A stretch of 64,000 nucleotides of DNA from Nakamurella flavida (GCF_030811475.1 NZ_JAUSQV010000001.1:806001-870000); one strand, 5' to 3'. Positions 44,837 through 55,974 are shown, counted from the stretch's first letter. Translations and numbers: made by a program. Notes: generated by a model from the letters alone, not told the origin.

Positions 44837-47206
44837 TCAGTCCAGCGCGATCCGCACCGATTCCGCCACCTCGACGGCCCTGGACGCAGCCAGCGGCACC
44901 CCCGTGGAGTCGTGCAGGTAGAACACGTCGACCGCGTCGGCACCCAGCGTGTTCACCCACGCCGAGTCCACCGTCACCCCCTGGGCCGCCAGACCGGTGG
45001 CCACCGTCATCAGCAACCCGGGGACGTCTCGTGCGCGGACCTCCAGCACGGTCGCCTGGTCCGAAGCCCCGGGCAGCACCCGGACGCTGGGCGGAGCGGC
45101 GGCTGCGCCCGGACGACGCGGGGCGGCGGTGCGGCGGGCCAACCGGGCGGCCACGTCGAGAGTGCCGTCCAGGGCGAGCCGCAGATCGGTGCGCAGTGCG
45201 GCGGACTCGGGGACGTCGCCGAACTCCGGCACCACCGTCCAGGTCTGCACCGCGGTGCCGTCCACCGTGCGTGCGGAAGCGGAGGACACCGAGAGCCGGT
45301 GCAGGGTGAGCACGCCGGCCGCGGTGGCCAGCAGACCGGGGCGATCGGGGGCCGTGACGACCACGTCGAGCGCCCCGGGTCGCGGCACGATCCGCACGGT
45401 CACCTCGCCGGCGGCCACTCCCGGCTCGCCCAGTGCGTCGGTCATGGCCTGGTCGGCGACCGTGAGGGTGCCCTCGGCGCTCGCCCCGGCCAGTGCGGCC
45501 TTGGCCCGACCGACCAGATAGGCGACCTGACTGGCCTTCCAGGTGGTCCAGGCGGCCGGCCCGGCCGCGGTGGCATCGGCCTCGGTGAGCGCGTGCAGCA
45601 GATCGAGCGTGTCCGGGTCGCCGATGGCCGCGGTGATCACCGCGACGGTGGCCGGGTCGTCCGGATCGCGCTTGGTCGCCGTCTCCGAGAGCAGGAGGTG
45701 GTGGCGGACGAGCAGGGCGATGCGGTCCCGGTCGGCCGGTCGGCAGCCCATCCGGTCCAGCCAGGGCCCGATCATCTCGGCGCCGGCGACGGAATGGTCC
45801 CGGCCGGTGCCCTTGCCGATGTCGTGGAAGATCGCCGCGAGCAGGAGCAGATCGGGCCGGCTGACCCGGCGGATCAGACCGGCGGCATTGGCCGACGTCT
45901 GCATGAGGTGCCGGTCCACCGTGTACAGGTGCACCGGGTCGCGCTGCGGGAGGGAGCGGAGCCGTTCCCAGCCGGGCAGCAGGGTGGAGATGAGCCCGGC
46001 CTGGTCCAGGTCCTCCCAGACGGCCAGCATCGACTCACCGGCCCCGATGAGCCGCAGGAACGCCTGCAGGGCCGGAGCCGGCCACGGGGTGGGCAACGGC
46101 GGCGACGTCTTGGCCAGGCGCTGCACGGTGGCCGGGGACACCGGCAGTCCGGCCTGGGCGGCGGCCGCCGCGGCGCGCAGGGTCAGCGTCGGGTCCACGG
46201 CGGGGTTGACGCCCCGCGCGAGCATCGCCTCGCCCTCCTGCTCGACGACGCCGTCGGCCAGCGGGGTGCGGTCGACCTTGCGGGCGAACCGGCCGCCGAG
46301 ATCGGTGACCTGCCCGGTGGGGCGACTCAGCGCCCGACCGACCCGGTGCCAGGTGAGCTCGGTGGCGTGGTCCACGGTGCGGCCGATGGCCGCGACATGC
46401 CGCAGGAGCATGTCGGCGTCGTCCAGGCCGAGGGCGGCGGCGACGGCCTGCTGGTCCTGGGGCTGCAACCGGTCGGTGGCTCGGGCGGCCACGGTCTGGG
46501 CGGCGTCGCGGACGTCCAGCAGGGCCGAGCGCGCCTCCTCCAGCCCCTGGTGCGGACAGTCGGCGACCCAGGAGGCGGCCACCGCACGCATGACGACCAG
46601 ATCGCGCATGCCGCCGCGGGACTCCTTCAGATCGGGAGTGGTGGCGAAGGCCAGCTCCCCGCTGCGGCGTTCCCGTTCCCGGGCACTCTCCCGCAGATCG
46701 GGCAACCGGTCGCGGGCGTCGGCCCGCCAGTCGGCGAGCACCCGGCGGTGCAGGGTGGTGGCCAGTTCGGGATCGCCGGCGATGTGCCGCAGGTCCAGCA
46801 TGCCGAGCATCGCGGGCAGGTCGGTGCGGGCGACCTGACGGGCGCCGCCGACGGACCGGACGGAGTGGTCGAGGCGGATGCGGGAGTCCCAGATCGGGTA
46901 CCAGAGCCGCTCGGCGAGCATGCCGGCGTAGGAGGCCGGCGTCTCGGTGGAGTGCAGGAGGACGAGGTCGAGGTCGGAGAACGGTGACAGCTCGCCGCGG
47001 CCGAAGCCGCCGACGGCCACCAGGGCGACGCCCCCCACGTTGACCCCGGCCTCGTCGGCCAGCTCGATGAGCCAGCCGTCGGTCAGTCGGGCCAACGCAC
47101 GCCGTCGAGCCGGGCCGGACAGGCCGGCCCGGCTCAACAGTTGCGTGCGCAGTTCGCGGAAGCCACCCACCGTCCCCAGTGAGTTGGGCACTGAGGAGTT
47201 GGGCAT
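44837..47206 (-). CDS. glnD: PII nucleotidyltransferase/removing enzyme GlnD
   Basis: 789-residue nitrogen sensor. The nucleotidyltransferase site is GGFGRGELSPFSDLDL (about 65-80). The HD domain (IFHDIGKGTGRDH, then RHHLLLSETATKRD) removes the nucleotide. Two C-terminal ACT domains (VVVTAPDRPGLLATAAGV and VLEVRARDVPGLLMTVATG) sense glutamine. In actinobacteria GlnD adenylylates rather than uridylylates the PII Tyr51. ATG 47206 lies 4 bp after the glnK stop, completing the amtB-glnK-glnD operon. Confidence 0.96.
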   Translation of the reverse strand: MPNSSVPNSLGTVGGFRELRTQLLSRAGLSGPARRRALARLTDGWLIELADEAGVNVGGVALVAVGGFGRGELSPFSDLDLVLLHSTETPASYAGMLAERLWYPIWDSRIRLDHSVRSVGGARQVARTDLPAMLGMLDLRHIAGDPELATTLHRRVLADWRADARDRLPDLRESARERERRSGELAFATTPDLKESRGGMRDLVVMRAVAASWVADCPHQGLEEARSALLDVRDAAQTVAARATDRLQPQDQQAVAAALGLDDADMLLRHVAAIGRTVDHATELTWHRVGRALSRPTGQVTDLGGRFARKVDRTPLADGVVEQEGEAMLARGVNPAVDPTLTLRAAAAAAQAGLPVSPATVQRLAKTSPPLPTPWPAPALQAFLRLIGAGESMLAVWEDLDQAGLISTLLPGWERLRSLPQRDPVHLYTVDRHLMQTSANAAGLIRRVSRPDLLLLAAIFHDIGKGTGRDHSVAGAEMIGPWLDRMGCRPADRDRIALLVRHHLLLSETATKRDPDDPATVAVITAAIGDPDTLDLLHALTEADATAAGPAAWTTWKASQVAYLVGRAKAALAGASAEGTLTVADQAMTDALGEPGVAAGEVTVRIVPRPGALDVVVTAPDRPGLLATAAGVLTLHRLSVSSASARTVDGTAVQTWTVVPEFGDVPESAALRTDLRLALDGTLDVAARLARRTAAPRRPGAAAAPPSVRVLPGASDQATVLEVRARDVPGLLMTVATGLAAQGVTVDSAWVNTLGADAVDVFYLHDSTGVPLAASRAVEVAESVRIALD

Positions 47207-47210
47207 GGGA

Positions 47211-48907
<1,697 letters not shown>

Positions 48908-48923
48908 CAAGCCTCCAGGCTTG
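48908..48923 (-). promoter_or_regulatory. Shine-Dalgarno-containing palindrome before amtB
   Basis: CAAGCCT-CC-AGGCTTG is a perfect inverted repeat ending one base before the ATG. The GGAGG lies at its centre, so folding would expose it in a tiny loop or hide it in the stem, depending on pairing. Confidence 0.5.
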
Positions 48924-48952
48924 GAAGGGGAGGAGGATCAGGGCGACCCAGT

Positions 48953-48969
48953 CGACGGTTGAACCGTCG
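48953..48969. promoter_or_regulatory. 17-bp perfect palindrome upstream of amtB
   Basis: CGACGGTT-G-AACCGTCG, 46-62 nt before the amtB start. It could be an operator or an RNA hairpin in the leader. Confidence 0.45.
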
Positions 48970-49031
48970 TCCCTTTCTGTTGCGCCGCGGGCTCCCGCGT
49001 GTTTCGCGCCGGTGAACGGGCGGCCGAAACG

Positions 49032-49047
49032 GTTTCCGTTGTGTTGC
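49032..49047 (-). promoter_or_regulatory. GlnR-like box
   Basis: Minus strand GCAAC-N6-GAAAC, close to the actinobacterial GlnR half-site pair GTNAC-N6-GAAAC, 125-140 nt before the amtB ATG. One base of the first element deviates from consensus. Confidence 0.45.
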
Positions 49048-49154
49048 GTCGATGTCGACACCGTGTGACGCAGAGTGCACATGGGTTCGATGGCGGGTGT
49101 GGGACCGCTGTGGGGCCCCGGGCTTTCCCGCTGCCACCGGGCCCGGACACGACG

Positions 49155-49185
49155 GAGCCCCGCCGATCCGGGATCGGCGGGGCTC
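49155..49185 (-). terminator. Terminator hairpin after ftsY
   Basis: Perfect 15-bp arms (49155-49169 and 49171-49185) starting GAGCCCCGCC, with a 1-nt centre, 50 bases past the ftsY stop. Confidence 0.8.
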
Positions 49186-49235
49186 GGTGGTCGGGTGCGG
49201 TACGCCCGTCGGGGGTTGGTCGGGAGCGGTCGGGA

Positions 49236-50954
49236 TCAGTCGCCGAGCAGGGCGTCGACGAATGCCGCGGCCTCGAACGGGGCGAGGTCGTCCACGCCCT
49301 CCCCCAGCCCGACGAGCTTGACCGGCACGCCCAGGGCGCGCTGCACGGCCACGACGATGCCGCCCTTCGCCGTACCGTCCAGCTTGGTCAACACGATGCC
49401 GGTGATCTGCACGACCTCGGCGAACACCGTCGCCTGCACCAGGCCGTTCTGCCCGGTGGTCGCGTCGAGCACGAGGAGCACCTCGTCCACCGCCGCTTGT
49501 TTCTCCACGACCCGCTTGACCTTGCCGAGCTCGTCCATCAGGCCGGTCTTGGTGTGCAGGCGGCCGGCGGTGTCGATGAGGACGGCGTCGGCGCCGTCGG
49601 CGATCCCCCGCTTGACCGCGTCGAACGCGACCGAGGCCGGGTCGGTGCCCTGCTCCGCCCGGACGACCACGGCGCCCGAGCGCTCGGCCCAGGTCTGCAA
49701 CTGGTCGGCCGCCGCCGCACGGAAGGTGTCCGCCGCGCCGAGTACGACGTGGCGGCCGTCGGCGACGAGGACGCGGGCGAGCTTGCCCGTCGTGGTGGTC
49801 TTGCCGGTGCCGTTCACCCCGACGACCAGCAGCACCGAGGGGCGGCCGTCGTGCGGGAGCGCCTTGACCGAGCGGTCCGTGCCGATGCCGGGCCCGCTGT
49901 CGACGGCCTCGATCATCACCCGGCGCAGCATGGCCCGGGCGCTGGCGGCATCGGTCACGCCGTGGCGGGCCACCTCGGCCCGCAGCTTGGCGGTGATCTC
50001 CGCGGCGGCGGCCGCGCCCAGATCGGCGAGCAGGAGGGTGTCCTCGACGTCGGTCCAGGAGTCCTCGTCCAGGGTGCCCGCCCCGAGCAGGCCCAGCATC
50101 GAGCGGCCGAAGGCATTCTGCGAGCGGGACAGCCGCCCGCGCAGCTTGACCAACCGCCCGGTCGACGGCTCGATGACCTCGATCTCGGCGGGCTCGGCCA
50201 CCACCGGCGTGGTGGTGACCGGTGCGGCCGGGACCGCGGGGGCGACGGGCGCTGCAGGGGCGACCGGCGCTGCGGGCGTGACCGGTGCTGCGGGCGTGAC
50301 CGGTGCGGCCGGGGTGGACCGGGGTTCCGCGACGGGCGTGAGGGTGGCGGCCTCGTCGACGACGACGGGTCCGGGCTGCGCCGCGGGCGGCACCTGCGTG
50401 TCCGGCTCGGGCTGCCGGGGCAGGGGTTCGGGCTGGGCGAACTGCTTCTCGAGCTCGGCCAGGTCGGGGAGCTCGACCTCCTGGATGGACCGGGAGGAAG
50501 CGTCGCGGGGTACCGACGCGTCGTCACCGACGCCCGGCTGACCGTCGGTCTCCGGGCGGTCGCGGACCGGATGGGCACCCGCGGCGGGTGGGGTCCGGTC
50601 GTCGTTCGGCCCGGCGGTGTCCGGGGTCGGGGTGTCCGGGGTGACCGTGCTCGGGGTGACCGTGCTCGGGGTGGTGGTGTCCGGGAAGGGTTTGACCACC
50701 GGGGGGCGGACGGGTTGCGCCGGGGGCCGCGCGGCGGTGGCGGTGCCGGATCCCGATGCGCCGGCGGAGAAGCTGATGGACGACCCCTTGGCCTTGTAAC
50801 CACCCTTGGCCGGCGGGCCCTCGGTGACGGCCGCGGGGGTGGGCGGGGCGTCGCGCAGCGAGATGCGTCGGCTGCGCGATCGGGCCAGGCCGATCCCGAA
50901 GCCGATGGCCAGGATCACGACGACGGCGAGCACTATCCATATCCAGGTCGACAC
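49236..50954 (-). CDS. ftsY: SRP receptor GTPase FtsY
   Basis: 572 residues. Residues 1-30 form a transmembrane anchor (TWIWIVLAVVVILAIGFGIG). About 240 residues of low-complexity linker rich in Pro, Ala, Thr and Val include 6-residue PAAPVT-like repeats. The NG domain occupies the last 300 residues: GVNGTGKTTTTGKLA, VLIDTAGRLHTK, LTKLDGTAKGG and VGLGEGVDDL. It receives ribosome-SRP complexes at the membrane. GTG 50954 starts just before the anchor and follows GAGGAT by 6 nt. Confidence 0.96.
   Translation of the reverse strand: MSTWIWIVLAVVVILAIGFGIGLARSRSRRISLRDAPPTPAAVTEGPPAKGGYKAKGSSISFSAGASGSGTATAARPPAQPVRPPVVKPFPDTTTPSTVTPSTVTPDTPTPDTAGPNDDRTPPAAGAHPVRDRPETDGQPGVGDDASVPRDASSRSIQEVELPDLAELEKQFAQPEPLPRQPEPDTQVPPAAQPGPVVVDEAATLTPVAEPRSTPAAPVTPAAPVTPAAPVAPAAPVAPAVPAAPVTTTPVVAEPAEIEVIEPSTGRLVKLRGRLSRSQNAFGRSMLGLLGAGTLDEDSWTDVEDTLLLADLGAAAAAEITAKLRAEVARHGVTDAASARAMLRRVMIEAVDSGPGIGTDRSVKALPHDGRPSVLLVVGVNGTGKTTTTGKLARVLVADGRHVVLGAADTFRAAAADQLQTWAERSGAVVVRAEQGTDPASVAFDAVKRGIADGADAVLIDTAGRLHTKTGLMDELGKVKRVVEKQAAVDEVLLVLDATTGQNGLVQATVFAEVVQITGIVLTKLDGTAKGGIVVAVQRALGVPVKLVGLGEGVDDLAPFEAAAFVDALLGD
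50242..50313. repeat. 18-bp in-frame repeats in ftsY
   Basis: Four consecutive 18-bp units such as GTGACCGGTGCTGCGGGC encode (minus strand) the hexapeptide repeat PAAPVT/PAAPVA in the FtsY linker. Repeat number is likely to vary. Confidence 0.75.
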
Positions 50955-51224
50955 CCGGCCATCCTCGCAGAGTCGACGCCGCGGCCGGTCATCCTCGCGG
51001 GCGGCGCGGACGTGCCGGAGCGCTCGTGCCGCGGCTGTCGAGCGCGGAATCCCGTCCTCGACGCACCAGCGGGTCGTGCCGGCGGGGGGCTCCGGCGCCG
51101 CCGGCGGGCGCGCCCGGTTGTCCCGCCGGCGGGTGAGCACGTCCAGGATGGCCGCGTTCGTCGTGGGTGCTCACGGATCGGACACCCTGGGGCGCGGATC
51201 CGAACGCATGGCCTCGAACCCGGG

Positions 51225-54200
51225 TCAGCCGCCGTCGAAGACGTGGTCGACCACTCGACGGGCCTTGCGGGTGGCCCGCCGGTAGTCGTCGACGAACACC
51301 CCCGGGTCCTCCCCCGCCGGGTAACCACGGGCCCGGGCGATGGCCGCGAGCTCCCGGCCCTGCCGCGGGATCTGGTCCTCGGGCTTGCCCCGGACCAGCA
51401 TGATCGCGTTCCGGGTGTGGGCGGCGGTGAGCCATCCGGTGATCAACGCCTGGGCGTCGGTGGCGCTGAGCAGACCGGCGTCACGCGCGGCGCAGATGGC
51501 CGGCACGGTGGACGTCACCCGCATCTCGGGGACCTCCCGGGCGTGCTGCAGCTGCAGCAGTTGGACGGTCCATTCGATGTCGGCGAGACCGCCCCGGCCC
51601 AGCTTGGTGTGGGTGGTCGGGTCGGCACCCCGGGGCAGCCGTTCGGCGTCCACCCGGGCCTTGATGCGGCGGATCTCCACCACGTCGGACTGGCTCAGGC
51701 CCCCCTCGGGGTAGCGGAAGGCGTCGGCCGCCTCGATGAACCGGGCGCCCAGCTCCTCGTCGCCGGCGATGACCCGGGCGCGGAGCAGCGCCTGCCGTTC
51801 CCACGGCAGGGCGAAGCGTTCCCAGTAGGTCCGGAAGCTGTCCAGGGTGCGCACCAGGCGGCCGTTCCGACCCTCCGGGCGCAGGCCGGCGTCGACGACC
51901 AGCGGCGGGTCCGGGCTCGGGCGGCCGAGGAGCCGGGCCATCAGGTCGGCGACGGCGGCGGCGTCCGCGAGCGCCTCCTCGGCCTGTTCGCCGGGGAGGG
52001 CCTCGGCGACGTACATGACATCGGCGTCCGAGGAGTAGCCGAGCTCACCGCCACCGAGCCGGCCCATCGCGATGACGGTCATCCGGGCGCGGAAGGCCCC
52101 GCGTTCGGAGGTGACCTGCTTCTGTGCGCAGTACTGCGCGGCGCGGATGCTGATCTCGGCCACGCTGGACAGGCCGCGGGCGATGTCGGTGACCTCGATG
52201 AGCCCGAGGAGGTCGCCGCAGGCGAGCCGGAGCATCTCGTGCCGGCGCGCCGAACGGGCCACGTCCACGGCCTCCCGGGCGGTGACGGCCCGGTGGCTGC
52301 GGGCCCACAGCGCCCCGGCCACCTGCTCGGGTTCGGGTTCGAGCAGGGCCCGGTCGTCGACCAGGAGCTGGAGCACGTCGGGGGCGCGGGTGAGCAGGTC
52401 GCCGATCATCCGCGATCCACCCAGCAGACCGGCCAGCCGTTGGGCCACGGAACCTTCGTCCCGGAGCAGCCGCAGGTACCAGGGGGTGTCGGCGAGCGCC
52501 TCGGAGACCTGCCGGTAGGACAGCAGGCCGCCGTCGGGGTCGGGGCTGGCCGAGAAGGTCTCCAGCAGCACCGGCAGCAACGTGCGCTGGATGGCGGCGC
52601 GTCGGCTCAGGCCGGTGGTGAGCGCGGCGATGTGTCGCAACGCCGCGTCGGGGGTGCGGAAGCCGAGAGCGGCGAGCCGCGCCTGGGCGGCTTGCGGGCT
52701 CAGCCGCAGCTCGTCCTCGGCGACGGCCGCCACGGCGTGCAGCAACGGGCGGTAGAAGAGTTTCTCGTGCAGGCGGCGCACCGTGGTGCCGTGCCGGAGC
52801 CGCTCGGCGGTGAACACCTCGGCGGCGCTCGACGTGCCGGAGGAGGTGTACCCGTCGGTGCGGGCCAACCACTCCAGGTCGGCGTGGTCGTCGGGCAGCA
52901 GGTGGGTGCGGCGCAAGCGCTGGAGTTGGAGCCGGTGCTCGGCCCGGCGCAGGAACGTGTAGGCGGCGGCCATCTCGGCCCCGTCGGAGCGCCCGACGTA
53001 GCCGCCGCGGATGAGACTGCGCAGCGCCATCAGCGTGCCGGGCAGGCGGAGGTCCGCGTCGGTCCGGCCGTGGACGAGCTGGAGCAGCTGGACGGCGAAC
53101 TCGACGTCCCGCAGTCCGCCCGCGCCGAGCTTGAGCTCCTTGCTGCGCAGACCTTCCGGGATGTTGTCCTCGACCCGCCGACGCATGGCCTGGACGTCGT
53201 CGACGAACGAGTCACGGCCGGCGGCGCTCCAGACCCCGGGGGCCACGATGGAGATGAACTCCTCGCCCAGGGAGTCGCAGCCGGCCGCGGGCCGGGCCTT
53301 GAGCAGGGCCTGGAACTCCCAGGTGTGCGCCCACCGGCGGTAGTACCCGGCGTGTCCGGACGGGGTGCGGACCAGGGCACCGGCCTTGCCCTCGGGGCGG
53401 AGGTTCGCGTCGACCTCCCACGCCACCTGCTCGCAGATCCGCATCAGCCCGGCGGCCAGGGCGGTGGCCGTGGCGAGCATGCCGTGCTCGTTGCGCTCCC
53501 CCGGTTCCGCGGCCGATCCGCTCGGCCCGTCCGGTGCGGTGGGCGGCAACGGGTGATCGGCCACGAAGATGACGTCGACGTCGGAGAGGTAGTTCAGCTC
53601 CCGGGCGCCGCACTTCCCCATGGCGACCACGGACAGCCGCGCGGGCGCACCGTGGGCCGGGAGGGCGGCGGCAGCGACACTCAGGGCCGTCTGCAGGGTG
53701 GCGTCGGCGAGGTCGCTGAGTGCCTGGCAGACGGCGGGCAACGCGGTCGTGGGCAGGGAGGGTTCGACCGCGGGGGCCAGGTCGTGCCCGGCGATGATCA
53801 GCAGGAGTGACCGGTAGGCGTGGCGCAGGGCCTTGACCGCGGCGGGACCGGTGACAGTGGCCCGGGCCCCCTCGGAACCGGTGCACGGCGGGGCGTCCGG
53901 GTCGATGCCGACCGCACCGCCGAGCACGCCGCGCAGTGTGCTGGGGGCGAGGAGGCGTTCGGCGGGTGGTTCGGTGACCAGCAGGCGCCAGTCCTCGGGG
54001 AAGACGGCGAGGTGGTCGCCCAGGGCGATGGACCCGCCCAGCACTCCGAGCATCCGGCCCCGGAAGCGGGCGTCCTCGGCCAGGTGCCGGAGCAGGTCGG
54101 CCCGCTCACCGGCCGCGGCCCGGCGGGCCGCCGACCCGCCGTCCTCCGCGGCGCGGGCGATGGCCTCGACCACCCGGGTCAGGGCGGTGACGGCGAGCTC

Positions 54201-54356
54201 GGGACGGCCCGTCCGGCCGATGGCCGCGAGCACCCCCTCGGCCCCGACGGCGGGACCGGCGTCGTCCGCGAGGTCGACCGCGCGGAGTTCGGCCCGGACC
54301 CGGTCGGTGTCCGGCAGCCCGTACCGGGCCAGGCTGCGGCCGGCGGGTCGGCTCAT
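51225..54356 (-). CDS. glnE: Glutamine synthetase adenylyltransferase/deadenylase GlnE
   Basis: 1043 residues with two related nucleotidyltransferase domains: deadenylylase first (GKCGARELNYLSDVDVIFV) and adenylylase second (GRLGGGELGYSSDADVMYV), each followed by an alpha-helical GlnE domain. It adds or removes AMP on glutamine synthetase to tune ammonia assimilation. ATG 54356 overlaps the amidotransferase stop (ATGA). A long in-frame extension upstream is antisense and not used. Close to amtB-glnK-glnD, but its transcript comes from the DNA-repair side. Confidence 0.96.
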   Translation of the reverse strand: MSRPAGRSLARYGLPDTDRVRAELRAVDLADDAGPAVGAEGVLAAIGRTGRPELAVTALTRVVEAIARAAEDGGSAARRAAAGERADLLRHLAEDARFRGRMLGVLGGSIALGDHLAVFPEDWRLLVTEPPAERLLAPSTLRGVLGGAVGIDPDAPPCTGSEGARATVTGPAAVKALRHAYRSLLLIIAGHDLAPAVEPSLPTTALPAVCQALSDLADATLQTALSVAAAALPAHGAPARLSVVAMGKCGARELNYLSDVDVIFVADHPLPPTAPDGPSGSAAEPGERNEHGMLATATALAAGLMRICEQVAWEVDANLRPEGKAGALVRTPSGHAGYYRRWAHTWEFQALLKARPAAGCDSLGEEFISIVAPGVWSAAGRDSFVDDVQAMRRRVEDNIPEGLRSKELKLGAGGLRDVEFAVQLLQLVHGRTDADLRLPGTLMALRSLIRGGYVGRSDGAEMAAAYTFLRRAEHRLQLQRLRRTHLLPDDHADLEWLARTDGYTSSGTSSAAEVFTAERLRHGTTVRRLHEKLFYRPLLHAVAAVAEDELRLSPQAAQARLAALGFRTPDAALRHIAALTTGLSRRAAIQRTLLPVLLETFSASPDPDGGLLSYRQVSEALADTPWYLRLLRDEGSVAQRLAGLLGGSRMIGDLLTRAPDVLQLLVDDRALLEPEPEQVAGALWARSHRAVTAREAVDVARSARRHEMLRLACGDLLGLIEVTDIARGLSSVAEISIRAAQYCAQKQVTSERGAFRARMTVIAMGRLGGGELGYSSDADVMYVAEALPGEQAEEALADAAAVADLMARLLGRPSPDPPLVVDAGLRPEGRNGRLVRTLDSFRTYWERFALPWERQALLRARVIAGDEELGARFIEAADAFRYPEGGLSQSDVVEIRRIKARVDAERLPRGADPTTHTKLGRGGLADIEWTVQLLQLQHAREVPEMRVTSTVPAICAARDAGLLSATDAQALITGWLTAAHTRNAIMLVRGKPEDQIPRQGRELAAIARARGYPAGEDPGVFVDDYRRATRKARRVVDHVFDGG

Positions 54357-55111
54357 ACCGGTCCCAGCAGGGGCAACCGACGGCCGGGGACCGCGAACCG
54401 GCCGGCGTTCCGGGCCTGGTCCACGAACCGGCCGACGAAGGCGGGCCACACCTCGCCCATGACCTGTTCGGCGTCGTCCAGGCGGGCGCCGAGGCGGGCG
54501 TCGACCGGCCGGCCCTCGACCGCTGCCCATTCCCGGACCCGGTCGGCGGTGGCCTCGATGTGGAACTGCAGGGCCCAGGCCGCCGGACCCACCCGGAACG
54601 CCTGGTGCGGATAGCCGCCGGAGGACAGCAGCAGGACCGCTCCGGGCGGGAGGGTGGACACCACGTCGTAGTGGTACTGCATGGCGTCCGGGGTCATCGG
54701 CAGGTCGGCGAAGAGCGGGTCGTCCTCGGCCGCATCCCGCTTGGCGGTGAGGTGGGCACCGATCTCCGGGCCGTCGGCGCCGACCGTGACGGTCCCGCCG
54801 TTGGCCACGGCGAGCAACTGAGCGCCCAGGCAGATGCCGAGCGTCGGTGTGTGGGCCGCCGTGGCCGAGGCGAGCAGGGACCGGGTGGCCGGGAGCCACG
54901 GCGCGACCGCGTCGTCCAGGGCGCCCATCACCCCGCCCAGGCTGACCACGGCGTCGATGCCCTCCAGGGTGTCCGGGAGGGGGTCGCCGGCATGCAGGCG
55001 ACGCAGGTCCATCCGCGCGCCTGCGGCCACGAGCCAGTCGGCCAGCAGCCCCGGCGGGTCGATGGGGTCGTGCTCCAGGACCAGGACGGTCACCGGGGCG
55101 GGCGTGCTCAT
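54353..55111 (-). CDS. Class I glutamine amidotransferase (GMP-synthase-like)
   Basis: 252-residue stand-alone glutaminase. The nucleophile Cys is in LGICLGAQLLA, and the His-Glu pair is in LQFHIEATAD. It starts TVLVLEHDPIDPPGLLADWL, typical of GuaA-like amidotransferases that act on small molecules or peptides. No synthetase domain is attached, so its partner is unknown. Coupled by ATGA overlaps to xth before and glnE after. Confidence 0.88.
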   Translation of the reverse strand: MSTPAPVTVLVLEHDPIDPPGLLADWLVAAGARMDLRRLHAGDPLPDTLEGIDAVVSLGGVMGALDDAVAPWLPATRSLLASATAAHTPTLGICLGAQLLAVANGGTVTVGADGPEIGAHLTAKRDAAEDDPLFADLPMTPDAMQYHYDVVSTLPPGAVLLLSSGGYPHQAFRVGPAAWALQFHIEATADRVREWAAVEGRPVDARLGARLDDAEQVMGEVWPAFVGRFVDQARNAGRFAVPGRRLPLLGPV

Positions 55112-55974
55112 CCCCGCTCCCCCGCGTCGGCTCCGGAGGCAGGGATTTCGGCCGGATCGGCGCTCGACGTCCCCGGACCGAACTCGACGACGACAGGGGC
55201 GTGGTCCGACGCGCCCTTGCCCTTGCGTTCCTGCCGGTCGATGGACGCCCCGACTGCGCGCGCGGCCAGCGCGGGAGTGGCCAGGGTGAAGTCGATCCGC
55301 ATGCCCATCCGCTTGGCGAAGCTGAGCCGCTGGTAGTCCCAGTAGGTGAAGGTGCCCGGCCCGGGTGCGAAGGGGCGGACCACGTCGGTGAACCCGGTGG
55401 TGAGCAGGTCGGCGAACGCCTGCCGCTCCGGGCCCGAGACGTGGGTGGAGTCGACGAAGGCGGCCATGTCCCAGACGTCGTCGTCGGTGGGGGCGATGTT
55501 GAAGTCGCCGCAGAACGCGAGCTGGACGGCCGGGTCGGCGGCGAGCTCGGCCGCGCCGTGGGCCCGCAGGGCGGCGAGCCATTCGAGCTTGTAGGCGTAG
55601 TGCGGATCGCCCAGCGCCCGGCCGTTGGGGACGTAGAGGCTCCACACCCGCACACCCCCGCACACGGCGCCGATGGCCCGTGCCTCGACGACGGCGGGGT
55701 CGCCGAACGCGGGGGCGCCGGGCAGGCCGATGCGGACGTCGGTCAGGCCGACGCGGGAGAGGACGGCGACACCGTTCCACGCCGAGGTGCCGGCGTGGGC
55801 GACCTCGTACCCGAGATCGGTGATCACCTCGTACGGGAACTTCCCGTCGGCCACCTTGGTCTCCTGGACCGCGAGCACGTCGACGTCGTGGGTGGTCAAC
55901 CAGGCCACCAGCCGGTCCTGCCGGGCCCGGATCGAGTTGACGTTCCAGGTGGCCAGGGTCAGGGGCGCGGACAT
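55108..55974 (-). CDS. xth: Exonuclease III / AP endonuclease
   Basis: 288-residue EEP-fold nuclease that incises at abasic sites and trims 3' ends. Landmarks are TWNVNSIRARQDRL, VLAVQETKV (metal Glu), YVPNGRALGDPHY, FCGDFNIAPTDDDVWD and the C-terminal KGASDHAPVVVEF (catalytic His). ATG 55974 overlaps the preceding stop (TGATG). Belongs to a coupled run downstream of dnaE2, in keeping with a DNA-damage operon. Confidence 0.95.
   Translation of the reverse strand: MSAPLTLATWNVNSIRARQDRLVAWLTTHDVDVLAVQETKVADGKFPYEVITDLGYEVAHAGTSAWNGVAVLSRVGLTDVRIGLPGAPAFGDPAVVEARAIGAVCGGVRVWSLYVPNGRALGDPHYAYKLEWLAALRAHGAAELAADPAVQLAFCGDFNIAPTDDDVWDMAAFVDSTHVSGPERQAFADLLTTGFTDVVRPFAPGPGTFTYWDYQRLSFAKRMGMRIDFTLATPALAARAVGASIDRQERKGKGASDHAPVVVEFGPGTSSADPAEIPASGADAGERG

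Larger units (their letters stand above)
48908..49235. other. 328-bp intergenic region between ftsY and amtB
   Basis: Holds, from left to right, the amtB ribosome-binding palindrome (48908-48923), a 17-bp palindrome (48953-48969), a GlnR-like box (49032-49047) and the ftsY terminator (49155-49185). No gene is seen. Confidence 0.7.

Noticed and set aside
48999-53810. A rightward open frame of about 1600 codons
   Set aside because: It runs antisense to amtB's upstream region, ftsY and glnE, which have clear motifs. It has low-complexity Gly/Arg/Val composition and no domain; it is a high-GC shadow frame.
54357-55655. Extended glnE frame upstream (1476 codons in all)
   Set aside because: It overlaps the amidotransferase and xth genes in another frame, both with intact active sites. 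GlnE has its expected length from ATG 54356.
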